Positions 32,781-42,725 of a stretch of 64,000 nucleotides of DNA are shown piece by piece. How positions within the stretch are numbered: position 1 is the stretch's first letter; the number at the start of each line of letters is the position of its first letter. The stretch is from Lysobacter sp. Root916 (lineage in GTDB: Bacteria > Pseudomonadota > Gammaproteobacteria > Xanthomonadales > Xanthomonadaceae). The position numbers and the translations under genes are program-made. The stretch spans positions 1,531,917 to 1,595,916 of the forward strand of contig NZ_LMJF01000001.1 in the NCBI RefSeq assembly GCF_001429785.1. Reading direction: 5' to 3'. The notes under the pieces were generated by a model that worked only from the letters and a program-made list of their open reading frames with translations, was not told the DNA's origin and ran no database searches.

Positions 32781-34631
32781 TTAACGTCCTCGCAGGAACC
32801 AGCGGTCGATTTCGGACAGGCTGAAACGGGCCCAGGTCGGCCGGCCGTGATTGCATTGGCCGGAACGCTCGGTCGCTTCCATTTCACGCAGCAGCGCGTT
32901 CATTTCGGGCAGGCTCAGGCGCCGGTTGGCGCGCACCGCGCCATGGCAGGCCATGGTCGCCAGCAATTCGTCGCGCGCCGCGGCCACGCGCCGCGATTCG
33001 CCGTGCTCGCGCAGGTCGGCCAGCACGTCGCGCAACAGCGCTTCGACGTCGCCGTGCGCCAGCAGGGCCGGCACGCTGCGCAAGGTCAGCGATTGCGGGC
33101 CGCTGCGGGTCACGTCGAAGCCCAGCGCTGCCAGGGTGTCGGTTTCGCGCTCGGCGACTTCGGCCTCGCGCTCGGACACGGCCAGCGAGGCCGGCACCAG
33201 CAAGGGCTGGGTGCGCAGGCCTTCGCCGTCGTGGGCGTGCTTGAGTTTTTCGTAGCCGATGCGCTCATGAGCGGCATGCATGTCGACCACGATCAAGCCT
33301 TCGGCGCTCTCGGCCAGCACGTAGATGCCGTGCAACTGGGCGATGGCGTAGCCCAGCGGCGGCAGGCTGGCGTCGTCGCTGTGCGGCAGAGCCGGGCGCG
33401 GCGCGGCGGGATCGAAGGCCGGCGGCGATGGATAGGTCGGATGGGCCTGCGTCGCCGCCGCATCGCCCGGCGCGCCGTAGAGCGCGGCGTAGCCGTTGCG
33501 GGTTTCCTCGACCTGGAAGCCGAGCGGGCGCGTGGGCGCGCTCCAGTTGTAGCTGGGTTGCGCGCTCTGCATCGGCGCGCCGGCGCCCGGCGCTTGCGCA
33601 TAAGGCTCGTGCGCGCCCGGCTGCGGGGCGATGCCGGCGCGGGTCTCGGCCAACGCGTCGTGCAGGGTGCGGTAAACGAAATCGTGGATCAGACGCGAAT
33701 CGCGGAAGCGCACCTCGTGCTTGGCCGGATGCACGTTGACATCGACCCGGCGCGGGTCCAGCTCCAGGAACAGCACATACGCCGGCTGGCGGCCGTGGAA
33801 CAGCACATCGGCATAGGCCTGCTTGACCGCGTGGGCGACGCTGCGATCGCGCACCGCGCGGCCGTTGACGTAGAGGTACTGCTGGTCGGCGCTGGCGCGG
33901 TTGTAGGCCGGTTGGGCGATCCAGCCGTGCAGGCGCAGGCCGGCGCCGGCGTGGTCGACGCGCAGCGCGTTGCGCGCGAATTCCTCGCCCAGGGTTTCGT
34001 TGATGCGCACGTCCGAAAGCAGATCGCCCTCGCCCTTCCAGCGCCGCGAGGGCTTGCCGTTGTGCGACACGCGCAGTTCCACGTCCGGTCGCGCCAGGGC
34101 GAGCTGACGCAGCCATTCCTCTATGTGGCCCAACTCGGTGCGCTCGGCCTTGAGGAATTTGCGCCGCGCCGGGACGTTGAAGAACAGGTCGCGCACTTCG
34201 ACCGTGGTGCCCTGCGGATGCGGCTTGGGCGTGACCTGCCCGACCCGGCCGCCGTCGACTTCGAGGGTGGCGCCGTGCTCGGCTTCGATCCGGCGCGAGA
34301 CCATCGCGAACCGGCTGACCGAGGCGATCGAGGGTAAGGCCTCGCCGCGGAAACCGAGCGTGGCCACGCCTTCCAGATCGTCCAGGGACGCGATCTTGCT
34401 GGTGGCGTGGCGCGAGATCGCCAGCGGCAGTTCCTCGGCGGCGATGCCGGCGCCGTCGTCGCGGATCCGGATCAGGCGCACACCGCCCTCTTCCAGGTCG
34501 ATGTCGATGCGGGTCGCGCCGGCGTCGAGCGCGTTTTCGACCAGCTCCTTGACCACCGAAGCCGGACGTTCCACGACCTCGCCGGCCGCGATCTGATTGA
34601 TGAGGGTATCGGGGAGTTGACGAATAGCCAC
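32781..34631 (-). CDS. mutL: DNA mismatch repair protein MutL
   Basis: MutL couples MutS recognition to strand incision. The 616-residue protein has the N-terminal GHKL ATPase ([36 protein letters not shown]), a Gln/Pro/Ala linker (about 335-420) and a C-terminal dimerisation domain. Unlike E. coli MutL, it contains the endonuclease motif D-M-H-A-x2-E-x4-E near residue 450, plus ACHGAVR and CNHGRPT, the further motifs of nuclease-active MutL. This agrees with MutH-less mismatch repair in xanthomonads. The start is a GTG at 34631, which gives [19 protein letters not shown], the conserved N-terminus. Confidence 0.96.
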   Translation of the reverse strand: MAIRQLPDTLINQIAAGEVVERPASVVKELVENALDAGATRIDIDLEEGGVRLIRIRDDGAGIAAEELPLAISRHATSKIASLDDLEGVATLGFRGEALPSIASVSRFAMVSRRIEAEHGATLEVDGGRVGQVTPKPHPQGTTVEVRDLFFNVPARRKFLKAERTELGHIEEWLRQLALARPDVELRVSHNGKPSRRWKGEGDLLSDVRINETLGEEFARNALRVDHAGAGLRLHGWIAQPAYNRASADQQYLYVNGRAVRDRSVAHAVKQAYADVLFHGRQPAYVLFLELDPRRVDVNVHPAKHEVRFRDSRLIHDFVYRTLHDALAETRAGIAPQPGAHEPYAQAPGAGAPMQSAQPSYNWSAPTRPLGFQVEETRNGYAALYGAPGDAAATQAHPTYPSPPAFDPAAPRPALPHSDDASLPPLGYAIAQLHGIYVLAESAEGLIVVDMHAAHERIGYEKLKHAHDGEGLRTQPLLVPASLAVSEREAEVAERETDTLAALGFDVTRSGPQSLTLRSVPALLAHGDVEALLRDVLADLREHGESRRVAAARDELLATMACHGAVRANRRLSLPEMNALLREMEATERSGQCNHGRPTWARFSLSEIDRWFLRGR

Positions 34632-34807
34632 TGAGCGACCGGGCGCCGCGGCGGCGCCGTGAGAATACGGCTTCGATGATAGCCGCTCACCGCCGGCTTC
34701 CGCGATCCGTTTAGCGCTTTCGCGACGCAAGCCCGTTCCGGCGCGCAACCGCGCAGGCCTTGCAGGGGTCGGATCGGATCAGGCGGCGCGCACGCCGCCC
34801 AAGCGGC

Positions 34808-36394
34808 TCAGGGGCTGCCGCCGCCCCCGCCCATCGCCACCGGCTGAGCGTCGGCGCGCGCGGCGTAGAGCGTGCCCGGCGGCGGCTGACGGGTGAAGTA
34901 GGTGTTGACGCCATCGAGCACGGCGCGCGCGAGCGCGCGCTGGTGCGCGGGATCGGTCAGGCGGCGCTCTTCGTCCGGGTTGGAGATGAAGGCGGTCTCG
35001 ACCAGCATCGCCGGCATGTCCGAGGTCCGCAGCACGGCGAAGTTGGCGCGCTCGATATGCGGCTTGTGGTTGTTGCCGACGCGCTTGAGCCCGTCGAGCA
35101 CATGCGCGGCCGCGTCTTCGGACGCCTTCATGTGACCGCTCTGGGTGAGGTCCAGCAACACCGAGGTCAGGGTGTTGTCGGCTTCCTGCAGGCGCACGCC
35201 GCCGACCAGGTCGGCCGAGTTTTCCTTGTCCGCCAGCCAGCGCGCGCGCTGCGAGGACGCGCCCTTCAGCGACAGCACGTAGACCGAGGAGCCCTTGGCG
35301 GCGCGGTTCTCGGCGGCGTCGGCGTGGATCGACACGAACATGTCGGCCTTGGCCTGGCGCGCGAGCTGCGCGCGCCGCGGCAGCGGAATGAACACGTCGC
35401 TGTCGCGGGTGAGGTAGGCCTTGAGCCCGGGCGTGGCGTTGATCTGGCGCGCGAGTTCGCGCGCGATCGCCAGGGTCACGTCTTTCTCGCGCTTGCCGGC
35501 TTGGCCGACCGCGCCGGGGTCCTGGCCGCCATGGCCGGGGTCGATGGCGATGATGAGCGGGCGCATGCCGCGGCCGCGCATCACATCCTTCATGGTCTTG
35601 ACCGCGCCGGGCGTGGCCAGGTCGTCGGCCGGCGGCGCGCTCGCGGCGGCGCCCGGCATCGGCGTGGGCACGCCCGAGGCGATGCGGGTGGGCACGCCGG
35701 TGGCGATGGTGGTCTGCACCGGCGGCGGTGCGACGGTCGCGACCGGCGCGGCGGCCGCCGGGGCGGCGATGGCCGGCGCGCTGGAGGCGTTGCGCGCGGC
35801 CAGTTCGGAGATCAGGCGCGTGGTCGCGGCCGCGGACGAGGCGGCCTGGTCGACGCCGCGATGCTCGGACACGACCGCGGTCGCGGCCGGCGACGGCGCC
35901 GATTGCGGCACGGTCGCGGACGGCACGGGCGTGGTGTGCGCGGCGACGACGGAAGCGGCCGGCGGCGCGGCGACGGGCTGCGGCTCGACGCCATCGCCCG
36001 GCCACTCCAGCACCAGGCGCGCGCCGTTGGCGGCCGGCTCGATGCGCGGCTTGAGCGCGGCGACCGGCTGGGCCAGATCGAACACGATGCGCACGGTGCC
36101 CGGAGCGGGCTGACCGGTGCGCACGGATTTGACGATGCCCGCGCCGGTCGGCAGGCGCAGGCCCTTGGCCAGCGACGAGGCCGGCAGGTCGACCGCGAGG
36201 CGGTCGGGGCCCTTGAGCGAGATCAGCTTGAATTCGGTGCCGCGGTCCAGGGCGATCTCGGCGCGGGTGCCGGTGGCGCCGCTGCCGACGTCCAAGCCCT
36301 TGATTTCACTGGCGTGCGCAAGATTCCAGGCCAGCGCTGCGAGCAGCGCCATGCCGAGCAGGAATTTCTGAACGGTGGCCCCTTTTACGCGCAT
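34808..36394 (-). CDS. amiC: N-acetylmuramoyl-L-alanine amidase with AMIN domain (AmiC/AmiB type)
   Basis: This periplasmic amidase splits the septal peptidoglycan stem during daughter-cell separation. The 528-residue protein has a signal peptide (cleavage about HAS-E, residue 29), an AMIN domain (about 30-130) for septal targeting, an Ala/Pro/Thr-rich linker of roughly 140 residues, and an Amidase_3 domain (about 283-515). Zinc-ligand motifs are visible: DPGHGGQDPGAVG, KDVTLAIA, SIHADA and ETAFISN. The linker is longer than in E. coli AmiC. Gene order matches the amiB locus of E. coli (tsaE-ami-mutL), so the symbol could equally be amiB. Confidence 0.93.
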   Translation of the reverse strand: MRVKGATVQKFLLGMALLAALAWNLAHASEIKGLDVGSGATGTRAEIALDRGTEFKLISLKGPDRLAVDLPASSLAKGLRLPTGAGIVKSVRTGQPAPGTVRIVFDLAQPVAALKPRIEPAANGARLVLEWPGDGVEPQPVAAPPAASVVAAHTTPVPSATVPQSAPSPAATAVVSEHRGVDQAASSAAATTRLISELAARNASSAPAIAAPAAAAPVATVAPPPVQTTIATGVPTRIASGVPTPMPGAAASAPPADDLATPGAVKTMKDVMRGRGMRPLIIAIDPGHGGQDPGAVGQAGKREKDVTLAIARELARQINATPGLKAYLTRDSDVFIPLPRRAQLARQAKADMFVSIHADAAENRAAKGSSVYVLSLKGASSQRARWLADKENSADLVGGVRLQEADNTLTSVLLDLTQSGHMKASEDAAAHVLDGLKRVGNNHKPHIERANFAVLRTSDMPAMLVETAFISNPDEERRLTDPAHQRALARAVLDGVNTYFTRQPPPGTLYAARADAQPVAMGGGGGSP

Positions 36395-36481
36395 GGGTGC
36401 TAGTCAAGCACCAGCGCCTTGGAAATGCAAGCACTTTTCCCTTACGAATCCGGCACCTGCCACCACTTCCTGTGGAAACGT

Positions 36482-37000
36482 TCAGGAGTCGGCCGCAAGC
36501 TCCCGGGTGGCGGCCAGGGCCTGGACCCAGCCCCTGCCGGTCTCGGACTCCGGGATCAGCCGGGCCGAGCGCCCCGCTCCCTCAACCGCCAGTTCAACCC
36601 GCAGGTCGGCCGGGGGTAGCCCGCCGCGACCGCGGTCGGGCCATTCGATCAACCACAGCGTGGCCTCGTCGCCGTCCAAGCCGAGAAACTCGAGCTCGCC
36701 GACATCGCCGATGCGATACAGATCCAAATGCCAGGCTTCGCCGCCGCTGGCGAGCGGATAGCGTTCGACCAAGGTGTAGGTGGGACTGCGAATCGCGCCT
36801 TGCACGCCCAGTACGCGCAGCAAGGCGCGTGCGAGCGTCGATTTGCCGGCGCCGAGATCGCCGCTGAGATGCACCACCGCGCGCTGCGGACGCGTACGCG
36901 CTAGTGCGGCACCCAAGGCATCGGTGGCGTCGGCATCGCGCAACGACAATGCGATCGCTGCTGGTTCGTGCGCGGATGCGCTGGAGTGAGACGAGATCAA
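36482..37000 (-). CDS. tsaE: tRNA threonylcarbamoyladenosine biosynthesis ATPase TsaE
   Basis: TsaE is the ATPase that works with TsaB and TsaD to make t6A37 in tRNAs reading ANN codons. The 172-residue protein has Walker A GDLGAGKST (residues 47-55), SPTYTLVERY, HLDLYRIG and LIEWPDRG, all in family order. No ATG fits; a TTG at 37000 overlaps the nnrD stop as TTGA and has GGAG 8 nt upstream, so this start was chosen. The N-terminal 20 residues are not conserved. Coupling with nnrD is the usual arrangement in gammaproteobacteria. Confidence 0.92.
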   Translation of the reverse strand: MISSHSSASAHEPAAIALSLRDADATDALGAALARTRPQRAVVHLSGDLGAGKSTLARALLRVLGVQGAIRSPTYTLVERYPLASGGEAWHLDLYRIGDVGELEFLGLDGDEATLWLIEWPDRGRGGLPPADLRVELAVEGAGRSARLIPESETGRGWVQALAATRELAADS

Positions 37001-38496
37001 CGCGAACTCTCCGGATTGGCCAAGCGCCGCAACCACGGCATCAAGTCGGTAGGCAGCAAACCGCGCTCGCCTCCGTCGCGCGCCGCGGCGTCCGCTGCGG
37101 CTGAGTGCAGCAGCGCGCCGCATACGGCGGCGTCGAACGCGTTCAAACCCTGCGCGCGCAGCGCGGCGATGGTACCGCTGAGCACGTCGCCCATGCCGCC
37201 GACGGACATGCCAGGATTGCCCGCCGCGATCACGCGAGGTTCCGCATCCGGCGCGGTCACGATGGTGCCCGCGCCTTTCAACACGATGGCGCAGGCGTAG
37301 CGATCGCGCAACGCGCGCGCGGCGCTCAAGCGATCGGCTTGCACCTGCGCGGTATCGATGCCGAGCAAACGCGCCGCTTCGCCCGGATGGGGCGTGAGCA
37401 CGCAATCCGCATGCAAGGTGCGCGGCCGCTCCGCCAACAGATTCAAGGCATCCGCATCCAGCAGCAAGGGGCGCTGGCTCTCAAGCACGCAAGCCTGCAA
37501 ATCGCGCGCCCAGGCGCCCTGCCCCAGGCCCGGTCCCAAGGCGATCATGCTCGCGCGTTCGAGTGCATCACGCAGTTGCGCTGCATCGCGGACCTCGCGC
37601 GGCATCGCTTCCGGTATGCGCGCCAAAACGGCTTGTACATGCTCGCCGCGCGTGGCGATCTCGACCAGGCCGGCGCCGCTGCGCAAGGCCGCTTGCGCGC
37701 ACAACACGATCGCGCCGCCGCTGCCGTGGTCGCCGCCCACGCACAGCACCCGGCCGTTGCGTCCCTTGTGGCTATCGCGTTCGCGCGGCGACAACCAGCG
37801 CCGCAGATCCTCCGCGCGCATCGAACGCGCGACCGGCGCACGATCGAAAGCTTCGACGGAGAGCTGCAGATCGGACCACGCCAACGAGCCGACGCAGTCC
37901 AAGGCCGAACCGGTACTCAAACCGAACTTGTGCGCGATGAACTCGATCGTGGCATCGGCGATCACGGCGGGCGCATAGGCGACGCCGCGCTCGGCGTCGA
38001 CGCCGCTGGGCACGTCCAGCGCGAATACGGGCGCGGATTGGGCGTTGATGGTCTCGATCAACGCCGACGCCTCCGCATCCGGTGCGCGCGACAAGCCGAT
38101 GCCGAACAGGGCATCGACGATCAGATCCGCATCCAGCGCGCCGCTCGCATAGACCTCGCTGCGGCCTCCCGCCTCCGTGTATGCGTCCGCGGCGCGCCGG
38201 GCCAGCTCGCCGCGCGGCGCGTGCGCGGCCAGGTGCGATACCCGCACCTCGCGACCGCTAGCCTGCGCGTGCGTCGCCAGCACATAGCCGTCGCCGCCGT
38301 TGTTGCCCGGCCCGCACACCACCACGATGCGCTGCGCCGCGGGCCAGCGCCGCAGCAGTTCGCGCCAGCCCGCCGCGCCCGCACGGCGCATCAGCTCGTA
38401 GGCGTCGCCCAGGTGCGCGCTCGCGCGCGCCTCGACGGCACGCAACGCGGCGGTGTCGTAAAGCCCGGAATCGAAGGAGAAATCGGCCGTAGGCAT
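36997..38496 (-). CDS. nnrD: Bifunctional NAD(P)H-hydrate epimerase/dehydratase
   Basis: This enzyme repairs hydrated NADH and NADPH. The 499-residue protein fuses an N-terminal epimerase (YjeF_N, about residues 14-215; GPGNNGGDGYVLA) to a C-terminal ADP-dependent dehydratase with a ribokinase-like fold (about 225-495; GRVLCVGGDHGSGGA, LTPHPGEAARLLG and the catalytic GGMGDVLSG). It is divergent from queG with only 25 nt between start codons and overlaps tsaE by 4 nt. The fusion is the common bacterial form. Confidence 0.95.
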   Translation of the reverse strand: MPTADFSFDSGLYDTAALRAVEARASAHLGDAYELMRRAGAAGWRELLRRWPAAQRIVVVCGPGNNGGDGYVLATHAQASGREVRVSHLAAHAPRGELARRAADAYTEAGGRSEVYASGALDADLIVDALFGIGLSRAPDAEASALIETINAQSAPVFALDVPSGVDAERGVAYAPAVIADATIEFIAHKFGLSTGSALDCVGSLAWSDLQLSVEAFDRAPVARSMRAEDLRRWLSPRERDSHKGRNGRVLCVGGDHGSGGAIVLCAQAALRSGAGLVEIATRGEHVQAVLARIPEAMPREVRDAAQLRDALERASMIALGPGLGQGAWARDLQACVLESQRPLLLDADALNLLAERPRTLHADCVLTPHPGEAARLLGIDTAQVQADRLSAARALRDRYACAIVLKGAGTIVTAPDAEPRVIAAGNPGMSVGGMGDVLSGTIAALRAQGLNAFDAAVCGALLHSAAADAAARDGGERGLLPTDLMPWLRRLANPESSR

Positions 38497-38521
38497 CGCA
38501 CGATTCTATACTTGCCGCATC

Positions 38522-39613
38522 GTGAGCCCGCACCACGCCAGCCCCGACCCGACGCCCGCCGCGCCCGACTACGCGGCGCTGACCCTGCGCATCCGCGAAT
38601 TGGCGCGCGAACTGGGTTTCCAGCGTTGCGGCATTGCCGGCATCGAGCTGGGCCCCGACGAGGACTATCTGCGCGACTGGCTGGCGCAGGGCCTGTACGG
38701 GTCGATGGACTGGATGGCGCGCCACGGCGAGCTGCGTTCGCGGCCGCAGGCGCTGATCCCGGGGACTCTGCGGGTGATCTCGGTCGGGCTGGACTACGGC
38801 CGCAACGACGACGAGGACGCCTGGGCCACCCTGGCCGACCGCGAGCGCGCCTACGTCGCCCGCTATGCCCTGGGGCGCGACTACCACAAGCTGATGCGCC
38901 AGCGCCTGCAGCGCCTGGCCGACCGCATCGGCGAAACGGTGGGCCCGTTCGGGCACCGGGTGTTCGTGGATTCGGCGCCGGTGCTGGAGCGCGCCCTGGC
39001 GCGCAACGCCGGCCTGGGCTGGATCGGCAAGCACACCTGTCTGATCGACAAGGACGGCGGCTCCTGGTTCTTCCTGGGCGAAATCTACGTCGATCTGCCG
39101 CTGCCGATCGACGCGCCCGCCAGCGCGCACTGCGGCACCTGCGTGCGCTGCATCGAGGTCTGTCCGACCCAGGCCATCGTCGCCCCGCATCGCCTGGATG
39201 CGCGCCGCTGCATCGCCTACCTGACCATCGAACACGAAGGCGCCATCCCGGAGGAGCTGCGCCCCGCGATCGGCAACCGCATCTTCGGCTGCGACGACTG
39301 TCAGCTGGTCTGTCCCTGGAACAAGTTCGCCAAGCGCACTGACGAGCCCGACTTCCGCGCCCGCAACGACCTGGATCGCGCCAGCCTGGCGCAACTGTTC
39401 GCCTGGAGCGAAGCCGAGTTCCTGCAGCGCACCGAGGGCTCGGCGATCCGCCGCAGCGGCCACGAACGCTGGCTGCGCAATATCGCGGTCGCGCTGGGCA
39501 ATGCGCCGAGCACGCCCGAGGTGATCGCCGCATTGAACTCGCGCCGCGAGGCCGACAGCGCGGTGGTGCGAGAGCATGTGGAGTGGGCCCTGGCGCGCCA
39601 CGGCGCGGCCTGA
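38522..39613 (+). CDS. queG: Epoxyqueuosine reductase QueG
   Basis: QueG catalyses the last step of queuosine synthesis, reducing epoxyqueuosine in tRNA with cobalamin and two [4Fe-4S] clusters. The 363-residue protein shows RNAGLGWIGKHTCLI, the cluster motifs CGTCVRCIEVCPTQAI and CDDCQLVCPWNKFA, and a C-terminal HEAT-like segment (GHERWLRNIAVALGN). The start is a GTG at 38522, with no ribosome-binding site. A TATACT hexamer ends 10 nt upstream, so the mRNA could be leaderless or have a very short leader. Confidence 0.95.
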   Translation: MSPHHASPDPTPAAPDYAALTLRIRELARELGFQRCGIAGIELGPDEDYLRDWLAQGLYGSMDWMARHGELRSRPQALIPGTLRVISVGLDYGRNDDEDAWATLADRERAYVARYALGRDYHKLMRQRLQRLADRIGETVGPFGHRVFVDSAPVLERALARNAGLGWIGKHTCLIDKDGGSWFFLGEIYVDLPLPIDAPASAHCGTCVRCIEVCPTQAIVAPHRLDARRCIAYLTIEHEGAIPEELRPAIGNRIFGCDDCQLVCPWNKFAKRTDEPDFRARNDLDRASLAQLFAWSEAEFLQRTEGSAIRRSGHERWLRNIAVALGNAPSTPEVIAALNSRREADSAVVREHVEWALARHGAA

Positions 39614-39637
39614 GGTCGCCTTACGCGTCGCCTTGGG

Positions 39638-39660
39638 GTAGGAGCGGCGTAAGCCGCGAC
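39638..39660. repeat. Single REP-like arm, GTAGGAGCGGCGTAAGCCGC family
   Basis: This is one half of the inverted repeat seen complete at 8552-8671 and at the window end. It lies 25 nt after the queG stop, between convergent queG and pgi. No inverted partner is nearby. Confidence 0.7.
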
Positions 39661-39701
39661 CGCGACACTCACAAGGCATCGAAACCGCCGGCAACGCGAA
39701 A

Positions 39702-39732
39702 CGGTGCGGTGCGCCTACGGCTCACCGCACCC
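39702..39732. repeat. Palindromic element GGTGCGGTGCG...CTCACCGCACC
   Basis: CGGTGCGGTGCG is followed after CCTACGG by CTCACCGCACCCG, giving a hairpin with a GGTGCGGTG/CACCGCACC-like stem. It lies 13 nt past the pgi stop and about 90 nt after queG. A relative occurs at 30643-30670. Confidence 0.55.
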
Positions 39733-39744
39733 GACGAAGTCGAA

Positions 39745-41262
39745 TCAGCCGCGCAGTTGCGCGATCAGCTCCCGCGTCACCGGATCCTCGGCTTCGGCCT
39801 CGCCGGCCAGCGCGGGTAGCAAACGGCTGGCGACCTGCTTGCCCAGCTCGACGCCGAACTGGTCGAAGGCGTTGATGTCCCAGAACACCGACTGCAGATA
39901 GACGCTGTGCTCGTACAGCGCGAGCAGTGCGCCCAGCGAGCGCGGGGTCAGCGCGTCCAGCAGGATTGTGGTGCTGGGCCGGCTGCCGGCGTAGGCGCGA
40001 TGCGGGTCCTCGTTGGCCTGGCCGTTGGCGAAGGCCTCGGTCTGGGCGAGCAGATTGGCGTGCAGCGCGCGGTGATTCTCGGCGTAGGGCGTGTCGGCGC
40101 GGATCACGCCGATGAAATCGCCGGGCACGATCGAACTGCCCTGGTGCAGGGCCTGGAAGAAGCTGTGCTGGGTATCGGTGCCCACCCCGCCCCACCACAC
40201 CGGCACGGTGTCGCCGACGATGGCGCGGCCGTCCAGGCGGGTCGACTTGCCCAGGCTCTCCATCACCAACTGCTGCAGATAGTTCGACAGCAGCTTGAGG
40301 CGGTCGTCGTAGGCCAGCACCGCCTGCGTCGCGTAGCCCAGGCCGTTGCGGTTCCAGATCGCGGTCAGGGCATGCCAGGCGGCCAGATTGCGCGGCGCCG
40401 GCGTCTCCAACACATGCGCGTCCATCTCGGCGGCGCCGTCGAGGAAGGCTTCGAACGCGTCCATGCCGATCGCCAACGCGATCGGCAGACCGACCGCGGA
40501 CCACAGCGAATAGCGCCCGCCGACCCAGTCCCACATCGGCAGGATGCGCTCGGGCGGGATCCCGAACGCGGCCGCCGGGCGTTCGACGTTGGCGCTGATC
40601 GCGTACAGACGCTCGCCCGCGTACGCCCCCAGCCAGTCGCGCACCAGCGCGCCGTTGAGCAGGGTTTCCTGGGTGCCGAAGGTCTTGGAGATCAGCAGCG
40701 CGGCGGTGCGCGCCGGGTCCAGCCCGGCCAGGGTGCGTTGGGCGGCATGGCCATCGACGTTGGACAGGAAATGCACGCGGAAACGACCGGGCGCGGCGCC
40801 GCTGAGGGCGTCGGCGGCCAGGCGCGGACCGAGGTCGGAGCCGCCGATGCCGATGCTGACGATGTCGGTGACGTCGCTGGCGGCCAACGCGTCGACGATC
40901 GCGCGCATGCGTCCCCGCGCCTGCAACGCCTGGGCGTGCGCATCGCGCGCGACCTGGGTTTGCGAGAAGTCGCCGCGCAGCGCGGTATGCAGGGCCGGGC
41001 GACGTTCGGTGATGTTGACCGTCTGGCCGTCGAACAGCGCGCGCAGGCGCGCGCCGAAACCTGCCTGCTCGGCCGCGTCGAACAACGTGGCCAGGGCCTC
41101 GCGGTCGTAATGCTGGCGGGCGAAGCTGGCGTAGATCGGGCCGACCCGCAGCGCGAAATCCTGCGCGCGTGCCGGGTCGGCGGCGATCAGCTGCGGCAGC
41201 GTGGTGTTTGCGACGCGCCCCGCCTGGGCGCTCAGTAGGCTCAGTCGGGATGCGTCGCTCAT
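39745..41262 (-). CDS. pgi: Glucose-6-phosphate isomerase
   Basis: Pgi interconverts glucose-6-phosphate and fructose-6-phosphate. The 505-residue protein has the two SIS-type domains and family signatures: [42 protein letters not shown], the catalytic histidine in [15 protein letters not shown] and, near the end, [14 protein letters not shown]. The ATG at 41262 starts [10 protein letters not shown] and is 8 nt after panD, which suggests cotranscription. A longer frame would run into panD. Confidence 0.96.
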   Translation of the reverse strand: MSDASRLSLLSAQAGRVANTTLPQLIAADPARAQDFALRVGPIYASFARQHYDREALATLFDAAEQAGFGARLRALFDGQTVNITERRPALHTALRGDFSQTQVARDAHAQALQARGRMRAIVDALAASDVTDIVSIGIGGSDLGPRLAADALSGAAPGRFRVHFLSNVDGHAAQRTLAGLDPARTAALLISKTFGTQETLLNGALVRDWLGAYAGERLYAISANVERPAAAFGIPPERILPMWDWVGGRYSLWSAVGLPIALAIGMDAFEAFLDGAAEMDAHVLETPAPRNLAAWHALTAIWNRNGLGYATQAVLAYDDRLKLLSNYLQQLVMESLGKSTRLDGRAIVGDTVPVWWGGVGTDTQHSFFQALHQGSSIVPGDFIGVIRADTPYAENHRALHANLLAQTEAFANGQANEDPHRAYAGSRPSTTILLDALTPRSLGALLALYEHSVYLQSVFWDINAFDQFGVELGKQVASRLLPALAGEAEAEDPVTRELIAQLRG

Positions 41263-41270
41263 GCGTTCTC

Positions 41271-41651
41271 TCAGGCCGCCTGGGCCGGCATCGAAGTGTT
41301 GGTATGGGTCAGCTGGTTGTGGCGGTCCACGTAGACCAGGGTCGGCTTGAACTTCGCCGCCTCGGCCTCGTCGCACACGCCATAGGCGCAGATGATCACC
41401 AGGTCGCCCGGCTGGGCCTTGTGCGCGGCCGCGCCGTTGACCGAGATCACGCCGCTGCCCTCTTCGCCGCGGATCGCGTAGGTAACGAAGCGCTGGCCGT
41501 TGTTGACGTTGTAGATGTGGACCTGTTCGTACTCGCGGATGCCGGAGATGTCGAGCAGGCGGCCGTCGATCGCGCAGGACCCTTCGTAGTGGAGCTCGGC
41601 ATGGGTGACGGTGGCGCGGTGGATCTTGGCCTTGAGCAGATTGAGTTGCAT
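41271..41651 (-). CDS. panD: Aspartate 1-decarboxylase
   Basis: PanD makes beta-alanine for pantothenate. The 126-residue proenzyme cleaves itself at Gly24-Ser25 ([10 protein letters not shown]) to form a pyruvoyl cofactor. Other hallmarks are [14 protein letters not shown] at the N-terminus, [19 protein letters not shown] and the [19 protein letters not shown] segment. It is the third pantothenate gene in a minus-strand block with panB and panC. Confidence 0.97.
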   Translation of the reverse strand: MQLNLLKAKIHRATVTHAELHYEGSCAIDGRLLDISGIREYEQVHIYNVNNGQRFVTYAIRGEEGSGVISVNGAAAHKAQPGDLVIICAYGVCDEAEAAKFKPTLVYVDRHNQLTHTNTSMPAQAA

Positions 41652-41760
41652 GTTCTCACTCCGTCCGCGGACGCGCGGGCGCGAAAAACCGAAGTCTAGC
41701 AGCGCATGGCGCAGTGCAACATACTCGCCCCACCCCGCCCCTGGAACGGTGCATGTGCGT

Positions 41761-42609
41761 TCAGGCGGCGAATTCGAGGTTGTCGATCAGGCGGGTCTTG
41801 CCCAACCGGGCCGCGATCAGGGCGACCCGCGCGGCGTCGCCGGGACCGGTGTCCGGCAGGCCAAGGTCGGGCCGGCGGATCGCGGCATAGTCGACGACGA
41901 AGCCGGCGGTTTGCAGGCGTTGGCTGGCTTCGGCCTCGACCGCCTCGCGGGTGCTGCCGGCCTGCACGGCCTGGCGCATCCACTGCAGGCAGCGGTGGAT
42001 CTCGGCCGCGCGCGGGCGCTCCTGCTCGGACAGGTACTGGTTGCGCGAACTCATCGCCAGGCCGTCGGCCTCGCGCAGGGTGTCGGCGGCGACGATCTCG
42101 ATCGGGAAAGCCAGGTCGCGCACCAGGTAACGGATCACCGCCAGCTGCTGGTAGTCCTTGCGCCCGAACACCGCCAGGTCCGGCCGGACCTGGTTGAACA
42201 GACGCGCGACCACGGTGGCGACGCCGTCGAAATGGCCGGGACGGTGCGCGCCCTCCAGGCCCTCGGTCACGTGCGGCACGCGCACCTCGACCGTGGCCTG
42301 CGGACCGTAGGGGTACATGGTCTCGACCGTGGGCAGCCACATCAGGTCGGCGCCCGCGGCCGACAAGCCGGCGGCGTCGGCCTCCGGCGTGCGCGGGTAG
42401 CGCCCGAAGTCCTCGTTCGGCCCGAACTGGGTCGGGTTCACGAACACGCTGACCACGACCCGGTCGGCGCGCGCGCGCGCCAGTTCGACCAGCGAATGGT
42501 GGCCGGCGTGCAGATTGCCCATGGTCGGCACGAACGCGACGCGCAAACCGTCGCGACGCCAGGCGTCGATGGTGGAACGCAGTATGGCCAGATCGTCGAC
42601 GGTCAGCAT
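41761..42609 (-). CDS. panC: Pantothenate synthetase
   Basis: PanC joins pantoate and beta-alanine with ATP. The 282-residue protein shows the nucleotidyltransferase motif [14 protein letters not shown] (HIGH type), [19 protein letters not shown], the KDYQQL segment after VFGRK and the KMSKS-like MSSRNQYLS. It follows panB by 116 nt and precedes panD by 109 nt. Length and motif order are normal. Confidence 0.97.
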   Translation of the reverse strand: MLTVDDLAILRSTIDAWRRDGLRVAFVPTMGNLHAGHHSLVELARARADRVVVSVFVNPTQFGPNEDFGRYPRTPEADAAGLSAAGADLMWLPTVETMYPYGPQATVEVRVPHVTEGLEGAHRPGHFDGVATVVARLFNQVRPDLAVFGRKDYQQLAVIRYLVRDLAFPIEIVAADTLREADGLAMSSRNQYLSEQERPRAAEIHRCLQWMRQAVQAGSTREAVEAEASQRLQTAGFVVDYAAIRRPDLGLPDTGPGDAARVALIAARLGKTRLIDNLEFAA

Positions 42610-42725
42610 GCCTTGCTCGGTGGAGTGTCGAGGGAAACGTGCGGCGCCGACGGCGCCGACGCCACAGGCTGCGAATTACACGCGCTAACGCCGCCGATCA
42701 CAACGTCTGCGCTGCAACGCTGGGT

